NCBI RefSeq assembly: GCF_034259325.1
Contig: NZ_JAXIVS010000011.1
Span: 310,001 to 374,000 of the forward strand
Direction of reading: 5' to 3'
DNA length: 64,000 nt
Origin: Hyalangium ruber
GTDB taxonomy: Bacteria; Myxococcota; Myxococcia; Myxococcales; Myxococcaceae
Under the pieces are notes generated by a model. The model searched no databases. It was not told where the DNA came from and worked only from the letters and a program-made list of their open reading frames with translations. Below are positions 1 to 9,310 of this stretch, piece by piece. Position 1 is the stretch's first letter. Each line of letters starts with the position of its first letter. A program made the position numbers and the translations under genes.

Positions 1-69
1 ACGGCTTGTAAGAGCTGGGCGTTCATTTGTGGCACCGGAACATACCGAGTAACCTTCCGCTCTGTCCCC

Positions 70-2958
70 ATGCACAGTGCCGCTCGTTTTCCGAAGCATC
101 TTGTTTCGAGCTTCCTGTTTTTGTCCGGGGCCACGGCTCTGGTCTATGAGCTCGTCTGGTCCAAGTACCTGGCCAATGTCCTGGGCAATAGCGGGCAGGC
201 CCACGCCGTGGTGCTGGCTACCTTCATGGGCGGGCTGGCGCTCGGTGCCTACGTCTTCGGGCGCACCGCGGACCGGGTGAAGAACCCCCTGCGCATGTAC
301 GGCCTGCTGGAGCTGGGGGTGGGCCTCTATGTCTTCCTGTTCCCCTCGGTGCTGGAGTTCCTGAGCGCGGCGTACCTGGCCGTGGCGGTGAACATGCCCG
401 AGGGCGTCCGGGTGGTGCCCAAGCTGGTCCTGGCGGCGCTCTCGCTGGTGGTGCCCACCATGCTGATGGGCGGCACCCTGCCGGCGCTGGTGCGGCACTT
501 CTCCTCCAAGCTCTCCCACGTCCAGCGCGAGCTGGCGCGCCTGTACGCCATCAACAGCCTGGGCGCCGCGATGGGCGTCTTCCTGGCGGGCACCACCCTG
601 GTCCCCGCCATGGGCCTGGCCGTGTCGTCGCGGATCGCCGCGGCCCTCAACATCCTGCTGGCGCTGGTGGCCATCGTCGTGGCGCGCCGCTACCCGCCCG
701 CCCAGTCCGCGGAGGCCGCCGCCTCTCAGGAGGCTTCCTCGGAGGAGGGGGACAACGTCTCTTATCCCCGGCTGGCGGTGCGTGCCGCCCTGGTGGGGGT
801 GATGCTCTCCGGCTTCACCTCGATGCTCTACCAGGTGACGTGGATCCGGCTGCTGACCATCGTCCTGGGCGCCTCCACCTATGCCTTCACCCTCATCCTG
901 ACCGCCTTCATCCTCGGCATCGGCCTGGGCAGCTTCTGGCTGATGACCCGGAAGGGGAAGGGTGACCTGCTGCGCCTGTTCGGCCACCTGCAGGTGGGGC
1001 TGGTGCTCAGTGTGTGCGTGGCGCTGCCGCTCTACGTCCGGCTGCCGAACCTCTTCAGCAACGCCCAGTGGTTGATGAACCACACGGCGGATGCCTGGTC
1101 GCTCTACCAGATCATCACCTTTGGCTTCTGCTGCGTGGTGCTGCTGGTGCCTACCTTCTTCATGGGCGCGGCCTTCCCCGCCGCGGCGCGCGTGGCCACC
1201 GCCAAGGTGGAGGAGGTCGGCCGCGAGCTGGGCGGCGTGTACCTGTGGAACACCGTAGGCACCATCCTGGGCTCGGCCCTGGGCGGTCTGGTGCTCATGC
1301 CGTGGTGGGGCATGGAGGGCAACTTCATCGCCGGCGTGGTGGGCAACCTCCTGGCCGCCGGTGCCGCCTTCTACGCCTCGCCCCAGCGCCCCGCGAAGCC
1401 CCTGCGCGCCTTCGGTGGGCTGGGTGTGGGGCTGGCCGCCGGTGTCATCTTCCTAGTGGCCATGAATGGCTGGGCCGTGACGCTGTCGGGCATCGCCCAG
1501 GTCCGCGTGCCGCGCCACAAGCCGCCGGCCTACCAGTCCCAGGTCGACTGGTTCCAGCGCGACGTGAAGGCTCAGTTCTACCAGGACGACACCTTCGCCA
1601 GCGTGCTCGTGGGTCAGCTCAACGAGCACCGCTTCATGCGCATCAACGGGAAGATCGACGCCTCCAATGGCGACGACACCGAGACGATGGTGCTCGCCGG
1701 TCACCTCGGCATGCTGCTGCACCCGCGTGAGCCGGAGAACGCGCTCGTGGTGGGCGCCGGCGCCGCCATCACCACCGGCTCCATGCTCGCCCACCCGGTC
1801 AAGCACCTGGACATGGTGGAGATCTCCCCCGCCGTCATCGAGGCGGCGCGCCTGTTCAAGGACGACAACCGCAACGCCGTCGATGATCCGCGCACGCACG
1901 TCCACGTCGACGACGCGAAGACCTTCATGGCCCTGGCGCCGCGCAAGTACGACCTGATCGTCAGCGTGCCGTCCAACCCCTGGGTGGCCGGCGTCTCCGG
2001 TCTCTTCACGCGCGACTTCTTCCAGACCGTGGACAAGCACCTGGCCGACGATGGCGTGCTGGTGCAGTGGATCCACACCTACGAGAGCAGCCGGGACCTC
2101 ATCCGCCTCGTCGTCCGGACCATGCGTGACACCTTCCCGCACGCCACCACGTGGCTGGGGCCCAGCGACATCATCCTCGTGGCCAGCCGCAAGCCGCTGT
2201 CGCTCGATCAGCAGAAGGTGATCGCCCGCATGGCCCGCCCGGACGTGAAGGAGGACCTCGCCCGGGTGGACATCCACGATCTCTTCACCTTGCTGTCCAA
2301 GCAGATCCACAGCGAGGAGGGGCAGCTCGAGTTCGCCGGGCCCGGCCCCATCAACACCGACGACCACAACATCCTGGAGTACTCCTCGCCCATCGCCTTC
2401 TTCATCGGCCGGCAAGAGGTGCGCGTGCGCGACGAGCGCCGGGGCGCCGACGGCGGCAAGCGGCTCTGGGTCCACCGCTACATGGAGGAGAACCCGCCCA
2501 CCGTCGAGCAGCTCGCCCGTCTCCACCGCAACCTCGAGCGCTTCCACGCGGCCAATGATCCGCTCGTCCGAGGCGCCGCGGACCGCTGGCACGCGCTCGC
2601 GCCGGACAGCCCCGAGGCCGCCCTGGCACTCGCCAAGTCGGCGCTGGCCACCTCGGATCTCGCCCTCTCCCAGTCCCTGCTGGAGCCGCTGATCAACCAG
2701 GGCCAGCGAGAGCCGAAGTTCGTCATCCCGTGGCTGAAGCTGGCGACGGCGCGCTCCTGGGGCGCTCGGACCGTGTGGACTCCCAACCTCGGCGCCTCCG
2801 CGGCCGCCGCCCTGGGACGGCAGGTCGCCGCTGATCATCCTCAGAACGCGGAGCTGGCTCAGGCGCTGCGCGGGCTCTGCGAGGCGCTGCCGGCCTCCGA
2901 TTGCCCTGATCAGAAACCCGCTTCCGGGCCCGCCGTGGCGGCTCCGATGGAACCCTGA
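70..2958 (+). CDS. Fused multi-TM / spermidine synthase-like membrane protein
   Basis: 962 aa. The first ~470 residues are a series of hydrophobic helices, starting with a segment just after the N terminus (residues ~10-30). The second half is a soluble Rossmann methyltransferase-like domain of the polyamine-synthase fold, with a nucleotide loop VVGAGAAITTG near residue 561 and VEIS near 587. The catalytic Asp of true spermidine synthases is replaced in the segment VSVPSNPWVAG, which is typical of the fused MFS/SpeE-like family of unknown substrate. Polyamine synthesis is therefore unlikely. A helical, TPR-like tail follows (~820-930). The gene stands alone, and the pilin gene begins 167 bp downstream. 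Function is unknown beyond an inner-membrane enzyme of this family. Confidence 0.85.
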   Translation: MHSAARFPKHLVSSFLFLSGATALVYELVWSKYLANVLGNSGQAHAVVLATFMGGLALGAYVFGRTADRVKNPLRMYGLLELGVGLYVFLFPSVLEFLSAAYLAVAVNMPEGVRVVPKLVLAALSLVVPTMLMGGTLPALVRHFSSKLSHVQRELARLYAINSLGAAMGVFLAGTTLVPAMGLAVSSRIAAALNILLALVAIVVARRYPPAQSAEAAASQEASSEEGDNVSYPRLAVRAALVGVMLSGFTSMLYQVTWIRLLTIVLGASTYAFTLILTAFILGIGLGSFWLMTRKGKGDLLRLFGHLQVGLVLSVCVALPLYVRLPNLFSNAQWLMNHTADAWSLYQIITFGFCCVVLLVPTFFMGAAFPAAARVATAKVEEVGRELGGVYLWNTVGTILGSALGGLVLMPWWGMEGNFIAGVVGNLLAAGAAFYASPQRPAKPLRAFGGLGVGLAAGVIFLVAMNGWAVTLSGIAQVRVPRHKPPAYQSQVDWFQRDVKAQFYQDDTFASVLVGQLNEHRFMRINGKIDASNGDDTETMVLAGHLGMLLHPREPENALVVGAGAAITTGSMLAHPVKHLDMVEISPAVIEAARLFKDDNRNAVDDPRTHVHVDDAKTFMALAPRKYDLIVSVPSNPWVAGVSGLFTRDFFQTVDKHLADDGVLVQWIHTYESSRDLIRLVVRTMRDTFPHATTWLGPSDIILVASRKPLSLDQQKVIARMARPDVKEDLARVDIHDLFTLLSKQIHSEEGQLEFAGPGPINTDDHNILEYSSPIAFFIGRQEVRVRDERRGADGGKRLWVHRYMEENPPTVEQLARLHRNLERFHAANDPLVRGAADRWHALAPDSPEAALALAKSALATSDLALSQSLLEPLINQGQREPKFVIPWLKLATARSWGARTVWTPNLGASAAAALGRQVAADHPQNAELAQALRGLCEALPASDCPDQKPASGPAVAAPMEP

Positions 2959-3125
2959 AAACCCAAAAGATCCCGTAAAACTGCAGAAATCCGTGAGATC
3001 CCAAGGGCTTACATGTATCCTCCCGTTGACGGATAGTGAGGTTGCCGGGATTCCTTTACTGTCCTTTCACCCTCGAGCAGCAAGGGTGCCGTTCCCCACC
3101 CCAAACCCTCCGCAGGAGTTACCCC

Positions 3126-3386
3126 ATGAAGGCGCTCAACAAGAAGCAGATGCTCCGCAAGGCCCGTGGTCAGGGCATGACCGAGTACATCATCATCGTG
3201 GCCCTGATCGCCATCGCCGCCATCGGCGTCATCACGCTGTTCGGCGACAACATCCGCAAGCTGTTCGGCGCCTCCGCGTCGGCCCTCGCCGGTAACGATG
3301 ACGTGACCAACGATGGTCAGACGGCCGAAGAGGAGCTGAAGAAGAAGACCATGAAGAACTTCGGCATGAACAACACCTACAACTGA
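3126..3386 (+). CDS. Flp/type IVb pilin-like protein
   Basis: 86 aa. The ATG at 3126 is chosen because a strong AGGAG ribosome site lies just upstream; an upstream in-frame start would add 30 unpilin-like residues. A short basic leader ends in RGQGMTEY, followed by a single hydrophobic helix IIIVALIAIAAIGVITLF. This is the prepilin-peptidase (class III) layout of Flp/TadE-like pilins: cleavage before the glycine/glutamine and a Glu at +5. The tail after the helix is short, charged and Lys-rich. It is probably a small exported pilus or pseudopilus subunit. No tad assembly genes are nearby, so its export machinery must be encoded elsewhere. Confidence 0.8.
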   Translation: MKALNKKQMLRKARGQGMTEYIIIVALIAIAAIGVITLFGDNIRKLFGASASALAGNDDVTNDGQTAEEELKKKTMKNFGMNNTYN

Positions 3387-3396
3387 TCGTAGGTGT
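3373..3396 (+). other. 8-bp stem-loop spanning the pilin stop codon
   Basis: ACACCTAC (3373-3380) and GTAGGTGT (3389-3396) are perfect inverted repeats with an 8-nt loop that contains the TGA stop. The hairpin may protect the 3' end of an abundant pilin mRNA. It lacks a following T-run, so it is not itself a classical terminator. Confidence 0.4.
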
Positions 3397-3408
3397 CGTG
3401 AAGCCGCG

Positions 3409-3457
3409 GGGTGGGGTCGCCTGGCTCAAAAGCCGGTGGCTCCACCCTTCGTCTTTT
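3409..3457 (+). terminator. Intrinsic terminator between convergent genes
   Basis: A long imperfect hairpin (left arm 3409-3426 with GGCT at its top, right arm AGCC... CCACCC at 3431-3447, loop CAAA) is followed by TTCGTCTTTT. It lies between the pilin gene and the convergent YfhO-family gene, where a terminator is expected. Confidence 0.55.
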
Positions 3458-3474
3458 GCGGGCTCGGGCGGCGT

Positions 3475-5703
3475 TCAGCCCCTGGGCCGCGAGGCGATTC
3501 GGCGACGGTAGAGGATGAGCGCCGCGAGCCCCCCACAGGTCAGCAGGGAGACGGCGAGCCCCAGCCGGAAGCTCCACGGGTGGTACTCGAACCGGATCCG
3601 GTGCGTCCCCGTCGGAGTACGCACGGCCCGCAGGGCGTAGTTGGCGCGGTGGATGGGCACCGGCGCCCCGTCGAGCGTGGCCTTCCAACCGGGGTAGTGG
3701 GTGTCGCTGAGCACGAGGTAGCTCTCGTCACAGGCCTCGGCTTCCACCTCCAGGTGCTGGGCGCCTGAGTCCACGATTCGCGCTTGGCCGTCGCATGCGG
3801 GACGATCCAGTGGCTCGCCCGTGGCAAGGAACGCCGTGCGCCGGAAGGGTTGGGAGGGCGCACGCACCGCCGCGAGCGCTTCTTCGTCGTGTACTACCCT
3901 GGCCTGCTGCACCAGGAAGGCGCGCGGCAGGGCCGTGCGGGAGCGGGAGAGGGTGACGCCATCCTCGAGCTGGTGGAGCAGCTCCAGGTCCGCGAACGGA
4001 GGAGGGCCCCGGCGTATATATAAGGTGACGCCGGTCAGGTCGTACACGCTCCGCTCCCGCGCGTACTGGAGCAGCTCGCTGTAGGCGGGCTCGGGCGCGC
4101 CGTAGCCCTCGAGCGCGGGCAGGTGCTCCTCCACGAAGCGGTTGGGGACGAGCCAGTCGATGCTCCGCTCGATGATGACGCCCACCTGGGCCGTTGCCTC
4201 GGGCTCCATGATGCCGGCGCTCACTCGGCCCTCGAAGGGCTGGGGCAGGTACGGCCGGAGCGCCGAGGCGTGGTCGAGGCTCCGGAAGGGAGCGTGCTTC
4301 GGCAGGCCCAGGAACTGGTGCGCTGCCACCAGCTCCAGGACGGTGAGCACCGCGACCGCGTGACGTACCCGGCGCGGGCGTCCGAAGGTGGAGGGCAGCA
4401 GGAGGAAGATGACCGCCGCGAGCCCCCAGAAGAGCAGGGGCCAGATGACGCCGTTCTGGGCCATCTCGCGCAGGGGCAGGCGCCGCACCACGGGGCCGCT
4501 GATGGCCAGCGCCACGCCCATCCCCACGAAGGCCAGGGCGGCCTTGAGGCGGGAGGCCCCCACGCGCCGGGCGAACCGTCCCAAGGCATCCAGCCCGAAG
4601 CCGGACAGCACCGAGAGGCAGAAGGCGGCGCCCACGAAGTATTTGGACGGATAGCGGAACAGCGAGAAGGGCGGGATTTGCAGCGCCCAGGTCGCGGGTG
4701 GGAAGTGGCGCCCGAGGCTCAGCAGCGCCAGCAGCAAGGCTCCTACCGCCAGCGGCCGGGCCCGCCGGGGACCCCAGACGGCGCCCACGAACCCGAGGGC
4801 ACAGGGCAGCGCCCCAAGGAACTGGTTGAGGATGAACCACTGATCCTGGCCCCAATAGGTGTCACGCGGCCAGTCCGCCAGTGGCCACACCGCGGAGAGG
4901 AGCTGCGGCCACGAGGTGGACCAGGTCAGCCGCTGCTTCGCGAAGGCCTCCGCATCCATGCGCAGCGAGTTCATCGCGAACTCCGCGGCCGGCAGCAGCG
5001 CCACCGCCGCCACGGCCCCCGCCAGCGCCAGCCCGAGCGCCACGGGGACCGCCCGCGCCACATATCGCCCCGGAAGCCTTGGCCTCGGCAGCGACAGCAG
5101 GCACAGCAGCCCCTGCCAGAGCGTCGTCTCCGGTGAGCCGGCCAGCACCGAGAGTGCCGTGAGCGCGGTGAGCCGGGCCACGTTCGCGGCGCTCGGGGCC
5201 AGCGCCGTGGTGCGCGCCGCATGGAGGATGAAGCCGCTCCAGGCCGCCGCGTCGACGACGTTCTGCTGGATGCTCAGCGTCGTCATCATCGGGCACAGGC
5301 CGAACGTGGCGCCGGCCACCATCGCCGCGGGCCAGGACACCCGAAGCTGGCGCGCCAGGAGGAACACCCCCACGGCCGCCAGCGCGACGTGGAACAGGTG
5401 CAGCACCGTCATCCCCGCGATGGGCCCGGCGAGCAGCACCGCCAACCATCGGGGCGGATAGAAGACCTGGGAGTAGAGCGTGGCCGCGAAGGGCTGGCCC
5501 AGGCGCAGGTAGGGCGTCCACAGCGGCAGCTCGCCCGCGCGCAGCGACTCCAGGAGGAAGGCCGAGTCCGGGAAGAAGATGCGGAACACCTCCCGCCCCG
5601 CCAGCAACTGGCCGGCGAGCACCGGGTGGTAGACCAGGGCCATCACGGCCAGCAGTCCGCAGGCGCTCAGGACGACGCGGCGAGGAGGTGTCAGAAGGGC
5701 CAC
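3475..5703 (-). CDS. YfhO-family multi-pass membrane protein
   Basis: About 742 aa with a GTG start at 5703 (weak GAGGG site upstream). The reading frame stays open for a further 700 bp upstream, but that part runs antisense to the amidohydrolase and looks non-coding. About 12 or more hydrophobic helices run from the N terminus to ~residue 480. A soluble domain follows, ending in the YfhO hallmark YPGWKATLDG...ANYALRAV...G-H-R-I-R-F-EYHPWS, then a last membrane helix and a basic tail. YfhO-type proteins are GT-C-like membrane proteins linked to glycosylation of lipid or teichoic polymers in Firmicutes. The substrate here is unknown. Confidence 0.8.
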   Translation of the reverse strand: MALLTPPRRVVLSACGLLAVMALVYHPVLAGQLLAGREVFRIFFPDSAFLLESLRAGELPLWTPYLRLGQPFAATLYSQVFYPPRWLAVLLAGPIAGMTVLHLFHVALAAVGVFLLARQLRVSWPAAMVAGATFGLCPMMTTLSIQQNVVDAAAWSGFILHAARTTALAPSAANVARLTALTALSVLAGSPETTLWQGLLCLLSLPRPRLPGRYVARAVPVALGLALAGAVAAVALLPAAEFAMNSLRMDAEAFAKQRLTWSTSWPQLLSAVWPLADWPRDTYWGQDQWFILNQFLGALPCALGFVGAVWGPRRARPLAVGALLLALLSLGRHFPPATWALQIPPFSLFRYPSKYFVGAAFCLSVLSGFGLDALGRFARRVGASRLKAALAFVGMGVALAISGPVVRRLPLREMAQNGVIWPLLFWGLAAVIFLLLPSTFGRPRRVRHAVAVLTVLELVAAHQFLGLPKHAPFRSLDHASALRPYLPQPFEGRVSAGIMEPEATAQVGVIIERSIDWLVPNRFVEEHLPALEGYGAPEPAYSELLQYARERSVYDLTGVTLYIRRGPPPFADLELLHQLEDGVTLSRSRTALPRAFLVQQARVVHDEEALAAVRAPSQPFRRTAFLATGEPLDRPACDGQARIVDSGAQHLEVEAEACDESYLVLSDTHYPGWKATLDGAPVPIHRANYALRAVRTPTGTHRIRFEYHPWSFRLGLAVSLLTCGGLAALILYRRRIASRPRG

Positions 5704-5766
5704 GGCCCTCGGTATACCCGGTTCTCCGCTTGGGGCGCCCCTCGTCCATGCTAAGACGAGGCGTCC

Positions 5767-7092
5767 ATGGAAGGCCGCCTCCTCCTCAAGAACTGCGCCG
5801 TGTTCCGGGCGGACGGTCGGGTTCGCACCGGCATGGCCCTGGTGGTGCAGGAGGGCCTCATCCGCCGCGTGGCTCCGGACGCCGAGGTGCCCGTCCTCCC
5901 CGGCGACTGGGAGGTGGCGTGCCGGGGCCGGCTGGTGTCTCCGGGGCTCGTGGACTGCCACACGCACATGGTTGGCGGCCAGCTCCTGCCCCCCACGGGC
6001 AACTTCCTGCTGCGCGCGCCGAACAACCGCCTGGAGCGGCGCAAGCACGTGGCCTCGCTCCTGACGGTGGGAGAGGTGGAGGCGCTCACCCGCTTCGCCA
6101 TCGCCCGGGCGCTTCGGGACGGCATCACCCTGGCGGTGGAGCACCTGGAGGCGCCCGCGGATGTCGCGGGAGCGCTCACGGTCCAGGCGCGCGCGGCCGA
6201 GCAGCTCGGCATTCGGTTGGTGACGGGCCACCTCACCCACAGCCTCTCCGGAGAGGCCTCCGCCCGGGAGTGCCTCGAGGGGAATACGGACTTCGCGCGG
6301 CGCTACCGCGCCCACCCGCTGGTGCGGGGCGCCCTGGGCTTCCAATCGTCCCATACCTGCGAGGAAGACCTCCTGCGCCGGATCGCCACCCTGTCCGAGG
6401 AGCTCGACGCGCCCGTCCTGTTCCACCTCGCCGACGGGCAGGACGATCTCACCGCCACCTATGAGCTGTACGGCAAGCGCGTGGTGCCACGGCTGGACGA
6501 GCTGGGGCTGCTGAGCTCGCGCTCCATCGCCGCGCGGGCGCGCACCGTCGATGCTGGGGAGGCCCGGCGGCTGTCGGACACGGGCACCTTCGTCGCGATC
6601 AGCCCCCGCGCGCAGCTCACCGCCGAGCGCATCGGCGACTCGCTGGAGGCGCTGCTCACGCTGCCGCCCCTGATCGGGTTGGGCACCAGTGGCCAGGGCA
6701 CTCTCTGGGAGGAGGCGCTGGCGGCCCTCGTGGGCTTGATGCGGATCTCCCGCGCCGGCCGCCTGCCGGATCCGGACGGGATGCTGGCGCAGTTGCTGGT
6801 GAGCGGCCCCGCGGAGCTGTGTACCCGCTTGTACCGGCTGCCCTCGGGCGGAGTGGAGGAGGGCTCCATCGCCGATCTGGTGGTGTACGACAGCGTGCCC
6901 ACCTCGGACCCGGAGACGGGCTACTCACCGCACCTGCTCGGCCAGCTAGCCCAGGCGCGGGTGGCCTGGACGATCGTCAACGGCCGCGTCACCGTGCGCG
7001 AGGGGCAGTTGCTCGGCGCGGACTTCGTGGAGCTGGCCCACGCCGCCGCCGCCGCGCTCGCCAGCGTGTGGAACCGCGCCAGCCTCTCTTGA
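5767..7092 (+). CDS. Amidohydrolase-superfamily protein (probably catalytically altered)
   Basis: 441 aa, TIM-barrel amidohydrolase of the SsnA/chlorohydrolase type. The N-terminal composite beta domain leads into SPGLVDCHTHM (HxH, residues ~65-67). A third metal-ligand candidate is the His of VLFHLADG (~220). The strand-6 His expected near residue 258 is absent (IAARARTVDAGE), and the strand-8 Asp of the usual GTDG is Ser (GTSG, ~308). Between His220 and the C-terminal part no His is available. Either the enzyme uses a reduced metal site or it has lost hydrolase activity. The stop is 1 nt from the ATG of the next gene, so the two are probably co-translated. Confidence 0.8.
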   Translation: MEGRLLLKNCAVFRADGRVRTGMALVVQEGLIRRVAPDAEVPVLPGDWEVACRGRLVSPGLVDCHTHMVGGQLLPPTGNFLLRAPNNRLERRKHVASLLTVGEVEALTRFAIARALRDGITLAVEHLEAPADVAGALTVQARAAEQLGIRLVTGHLTHSLSGEASARECLEGNTDFARRYRAHPLVRGALGFQSSHTCEEDLLRRIATLSEELDAPVLFHLADGQDDLTATYELYGKRVVPRLDELGLLSSRSIAARARTVDAGEARRLSDTGTFVAISPRAQLTAERIGDSLEALLTLPPLIGLGTSGQGTLWEEALAALVGLMRISRAGRLPDPDGMLAQLLVSGPAELCTRLYRLPSGGVEEGSIADLVVYDSVPTSDPETGYSPHLLGQLAQARVAWTIVNGRVTVREGQLLGADFVELAHAAAAALASVWNRASLS

Positions 7093-7093
7093 G

Positions 7094-8080
7094 ATGAGCC
7101 CCGCCCGCGTCCCACTCGCCCAAAGCTTCCGTGCGGCCCGCGAGCGGCGGGGACCGCTGCTCACGGAGCCGCGCACCACCGCGCTGCGCTGGGTGAACGG
7201 CGCTCCGGATGGCGTGCCCGACGTGACGGTGGATGCCTTCGCGGACGTGCTGGTGATGAGCCTCTACCGGGACTTCGCTCCCTCCGAGGAGCAGGCCCTG
7301 CTCGACGCGGCCGTGGAGGCCTGGGCTCCGCGCAGCCTCTACCTCAAGCGTCGCCCCCGCGAGGCCCGGGTGCTGGCCAACACCTCCCGAGAGGCGCTCG
7401 CCCCCGAGGTGCCCGCCCGAGGAGCGCCCGTCGAAGCCCTGGAGGCGCTGGAGAACGGCGTGCGCTTCCTCATCCGCCCCGCGCAGGGCCTCTCGGTGGG
7501 CCTGTACCTGGACATGCGCGAGACGCGCGCGTGGCTGATGGGGCAGGTGAAGGGCCTCACCGTGCTCAACCTCTTCTCCTACACCTGCGCCTTCGGTGTG
7601 GTGGCCACGGCGGGCGGCGCTCGGCGCGCGCTCAACATCGACACCAGCCGGCGCGTGCTGGACTGGGGCGAGGAGAACGCCCGCCTCAACGGCCAGCCGG
7701 TGGACCGCTACGACTATGTCGCGGGGGATGTGTTCGACTGGCTCGGGCGCCTGGCGAAGAAGGGGCAGGCGTTCGATGTGGTGATTTCGGATCCGCCCTC
7801 CTTCTCCACTACGCGCACCACCCGCTTCTCCGCGGCTCGGGACTACCCCCAGCTGGCCGAGGCCGCCGCGCGCTTGGTGACCCCCGGAGGCCGGCTGGTG
7901 GCCTGTTGCAACCTGTCCACCCTCACGGGCCGCCGCTTCGAGGCGATGGTGGCCGAAGGAGTGGCTCGTGCGGGGCGCCAGGGACGGCCGGTACACTCGC
8001 TCGGCCCCTCGCCGGTCGACTTCCCGGCCTCCCCGGAGGCCCCCCCCGGGCTCAAGGTGAACGTCCTTCAGCTGCGCTAG
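7094..8080 (+). CDS. Class I SAM-dependent methyltransferase, RlmI-like (COG1092)
   Basis: 328 aa. A short N-terminal RNA-binding-like region precedes GLSVGLYLDMRETR, the COG1092 signature. Next come SAM motif I in LNLFSYTCAFG (~157-167) and the catalytic-loop motif DPPSF (~232-236). This layout is that of 23S rRNA cytosine-5 methyltransferases (RlmI/RlmK type). The protein is shorter than E. coli RlmI (about 400 aa) because the N-terminal PUA domain is missing or reduced, so the exact target nucleotide is not certain. It starts 1 nt after the amidohydrolase stop. Confidence 0.8.
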   Translation: MSPARVPLAQSFRAARERRGPLLTEPRTTALRWVNGAPDGVPDVTVDAFADVLVMSLYRDFAPSEEQALLDAAVEAWAPRSLYLKRRPREARVLANTSREALAPEVPARGAPVEALEALENGVRFLIRPAQGLSVGLYLDMRETRAWLMGQVKGLTVLNLFSYTCAFGVVATAGGARRALNIDTSRRVLDWGEENARLNGQPVDRYDYVAGDVFDWLGRLAKKGQAFDVVISDPPSFSTTRTTRFSAARDYPQLAEAAARLVTPGGRLVACCNLSTLTGRRFEAMVAEGVARAGRQGRPVHSLGPSPVDFPASPEAPPGLKVNVLQLR

Positions 8081-8122
8081 ATCGCGGTTTTGTCACGGTG
8101 ATCGGCTATCGTCTCCGCCGCG

Positions 8123-9310
8123 ATGTCCACCGCTGCGTCACGAGACACCAGTCGCTTTGGCAAGTACCGGCTCATCGATCGCATCGCGGTCGGAGGAATG
8201 GCGGAGATCTTCCTCGCGCACCAGGTGGACGGAGAGGGGCTGGAGACGCCCGTCGTCATCAAGCGCATCCGCCCGCACCTGTCCAAGCACGCCACCTTCG
8301 TGAAGATGTTCCTGAACGAGGCCCGGCTGGCCGCGCAGCTCAACCACCCCAACATCGTGCAGATCCACGACCTGGGGAAGATCGGCGAGAACTACTTCAT
8401 CGCCATGGAGTACATCTTCGGCCGGGACATGCGGCGCGTCATCCCCAAGGCCGAGGAGGTGGGGATCCAGTTCCCGCTGGTGTACGCGCTGCGCATCGCC
8501 TCGGACGTGTGCGCGGGGTTGCACTACGCGCACCAGAAGGTGGACCTGTACGGCAACCCGCTGAACATCGTTCACCGGGACGTGACGCCGGAGAACATCT
8601 TCGTGGCCTTCGACGGTACGGTGAAGGTGCTGGACTTCGGCATCGCCAAGGCGACCAACCAGGTGGAGCAGACGCGCGCGGGCGAGCTCAAGGGCAAGCT
8701 CAGCTACATGAGCCCCGAGCAGTGCCTGGGCAAGCCGGTGGATCGGCGCAGCGACATCTTCTCGGTGGGCGTGGCGCTCTACGAGTGGCTCACCGGCTTC
8801 AAGCTCTTCACGGGTGAGTCCGAGGTGGTGGTGATGCGCAGCATCACCGAGGGGAAGATCTACGCGCCCTCGTACTTCAAGGCGGACATCCCCGAGCCGG
8901 TGGAAGCCATCCTGATGAAGGCGTTGGAGAAGGATCGGGACAAGCGCTACCAGACGGCGGCGGAGATGCGCTCGGCGATCGACGCGTTCCTCAACACGTA
9001 CGAGTTCACGCCCACGCCGCTGCACCTCTCGAACTTCCTGCGGCAGATCTTCCACGATGAGCTGAAGGAGGAGCAGGGGCGGCTGGTGAAGCAGACCTCC
9101 AGCGCGGAGGAGATCGTCGCGTTGGAGGAGGAGCTGACGCCCGAGGCGGCCAGCCCTGTGCGGGAAGGCCGCAGCCCCTCCGAGCGCCTGCTGAGCATTC
9201 CCCTGTCCGGTGAGCAGCTCGCCGCGCTGGAGGCCATGGCACAGCGCAACGGCGTCACCGTGAGCAAGATGGTGGGAGAGCTGCTCTCCACCTGGCTCAA
9301 GTACCGCTGA
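8123..9310 (+). CDS. Soluble Ser/Thr protein kinase with C-terminal RHH-like tail
   Basis: 395 aa. A PknB-type kinase domain covers residues ~11-290: glycine loop around IAVGGMAEIF, catalytic HRDVTPENIF (~151), DFG in LDFGIAKA (~171), and SPE in place of APE. There is no membrane helix, so it is cytoplasmic, as for many myxobacterial kinases. The last ~40 residues (LSGEQLAALEAMAQRNGVTVSKMV...) resemble a ribbon-helix-helix DNA-binding unit and could link the kinase to DNA or to dimerisation. The 3' end overlaps the convergent MNIO gene by 14 bp. Confidence 0.85.
   Translation: MSTAASRDTSRFGKYRLIDRIAVGGMAEIFLAHQVDGEGLETPVVIKRIRPHLSKHATFVKMFLNEARLAAQLNHPNIVQIHDLGKIGENYFIAMEYIFGRDMRRVIPKAEEVGIQFPLVYALRIASDVCAGLHYAHQKVDLYGNPLNIVHRDVTPENIFVAFDGTVKVLDFGIAKATNQVEQTRAGELKGKLSYMSPEQCLGKPVDRRSDIFSVGVALYEWLTGFKLFTGESEVVVMRSITEGKIYAPSYFKADIPEPVEAILMKALEKDRDKRYQTAAEMRSAIDAFLNTYEFTPTPLHLSNFLRQIFHDELKEEQGRLVKQTSSAEEIVALEEELTPEAASPVREGRSPSERLLSIPLSGEQLAALEAMAQRNGVTVSKMVGELLSTWLKYR

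Noticed and set aside
5704-6426. Upstream extension of the YfhO-family frame
   Set aside because: It lies antisense to the amidohydrolase, reads as charged low-complexity sequence, and a GTG at 5703 gives a normal membrane-protein start.
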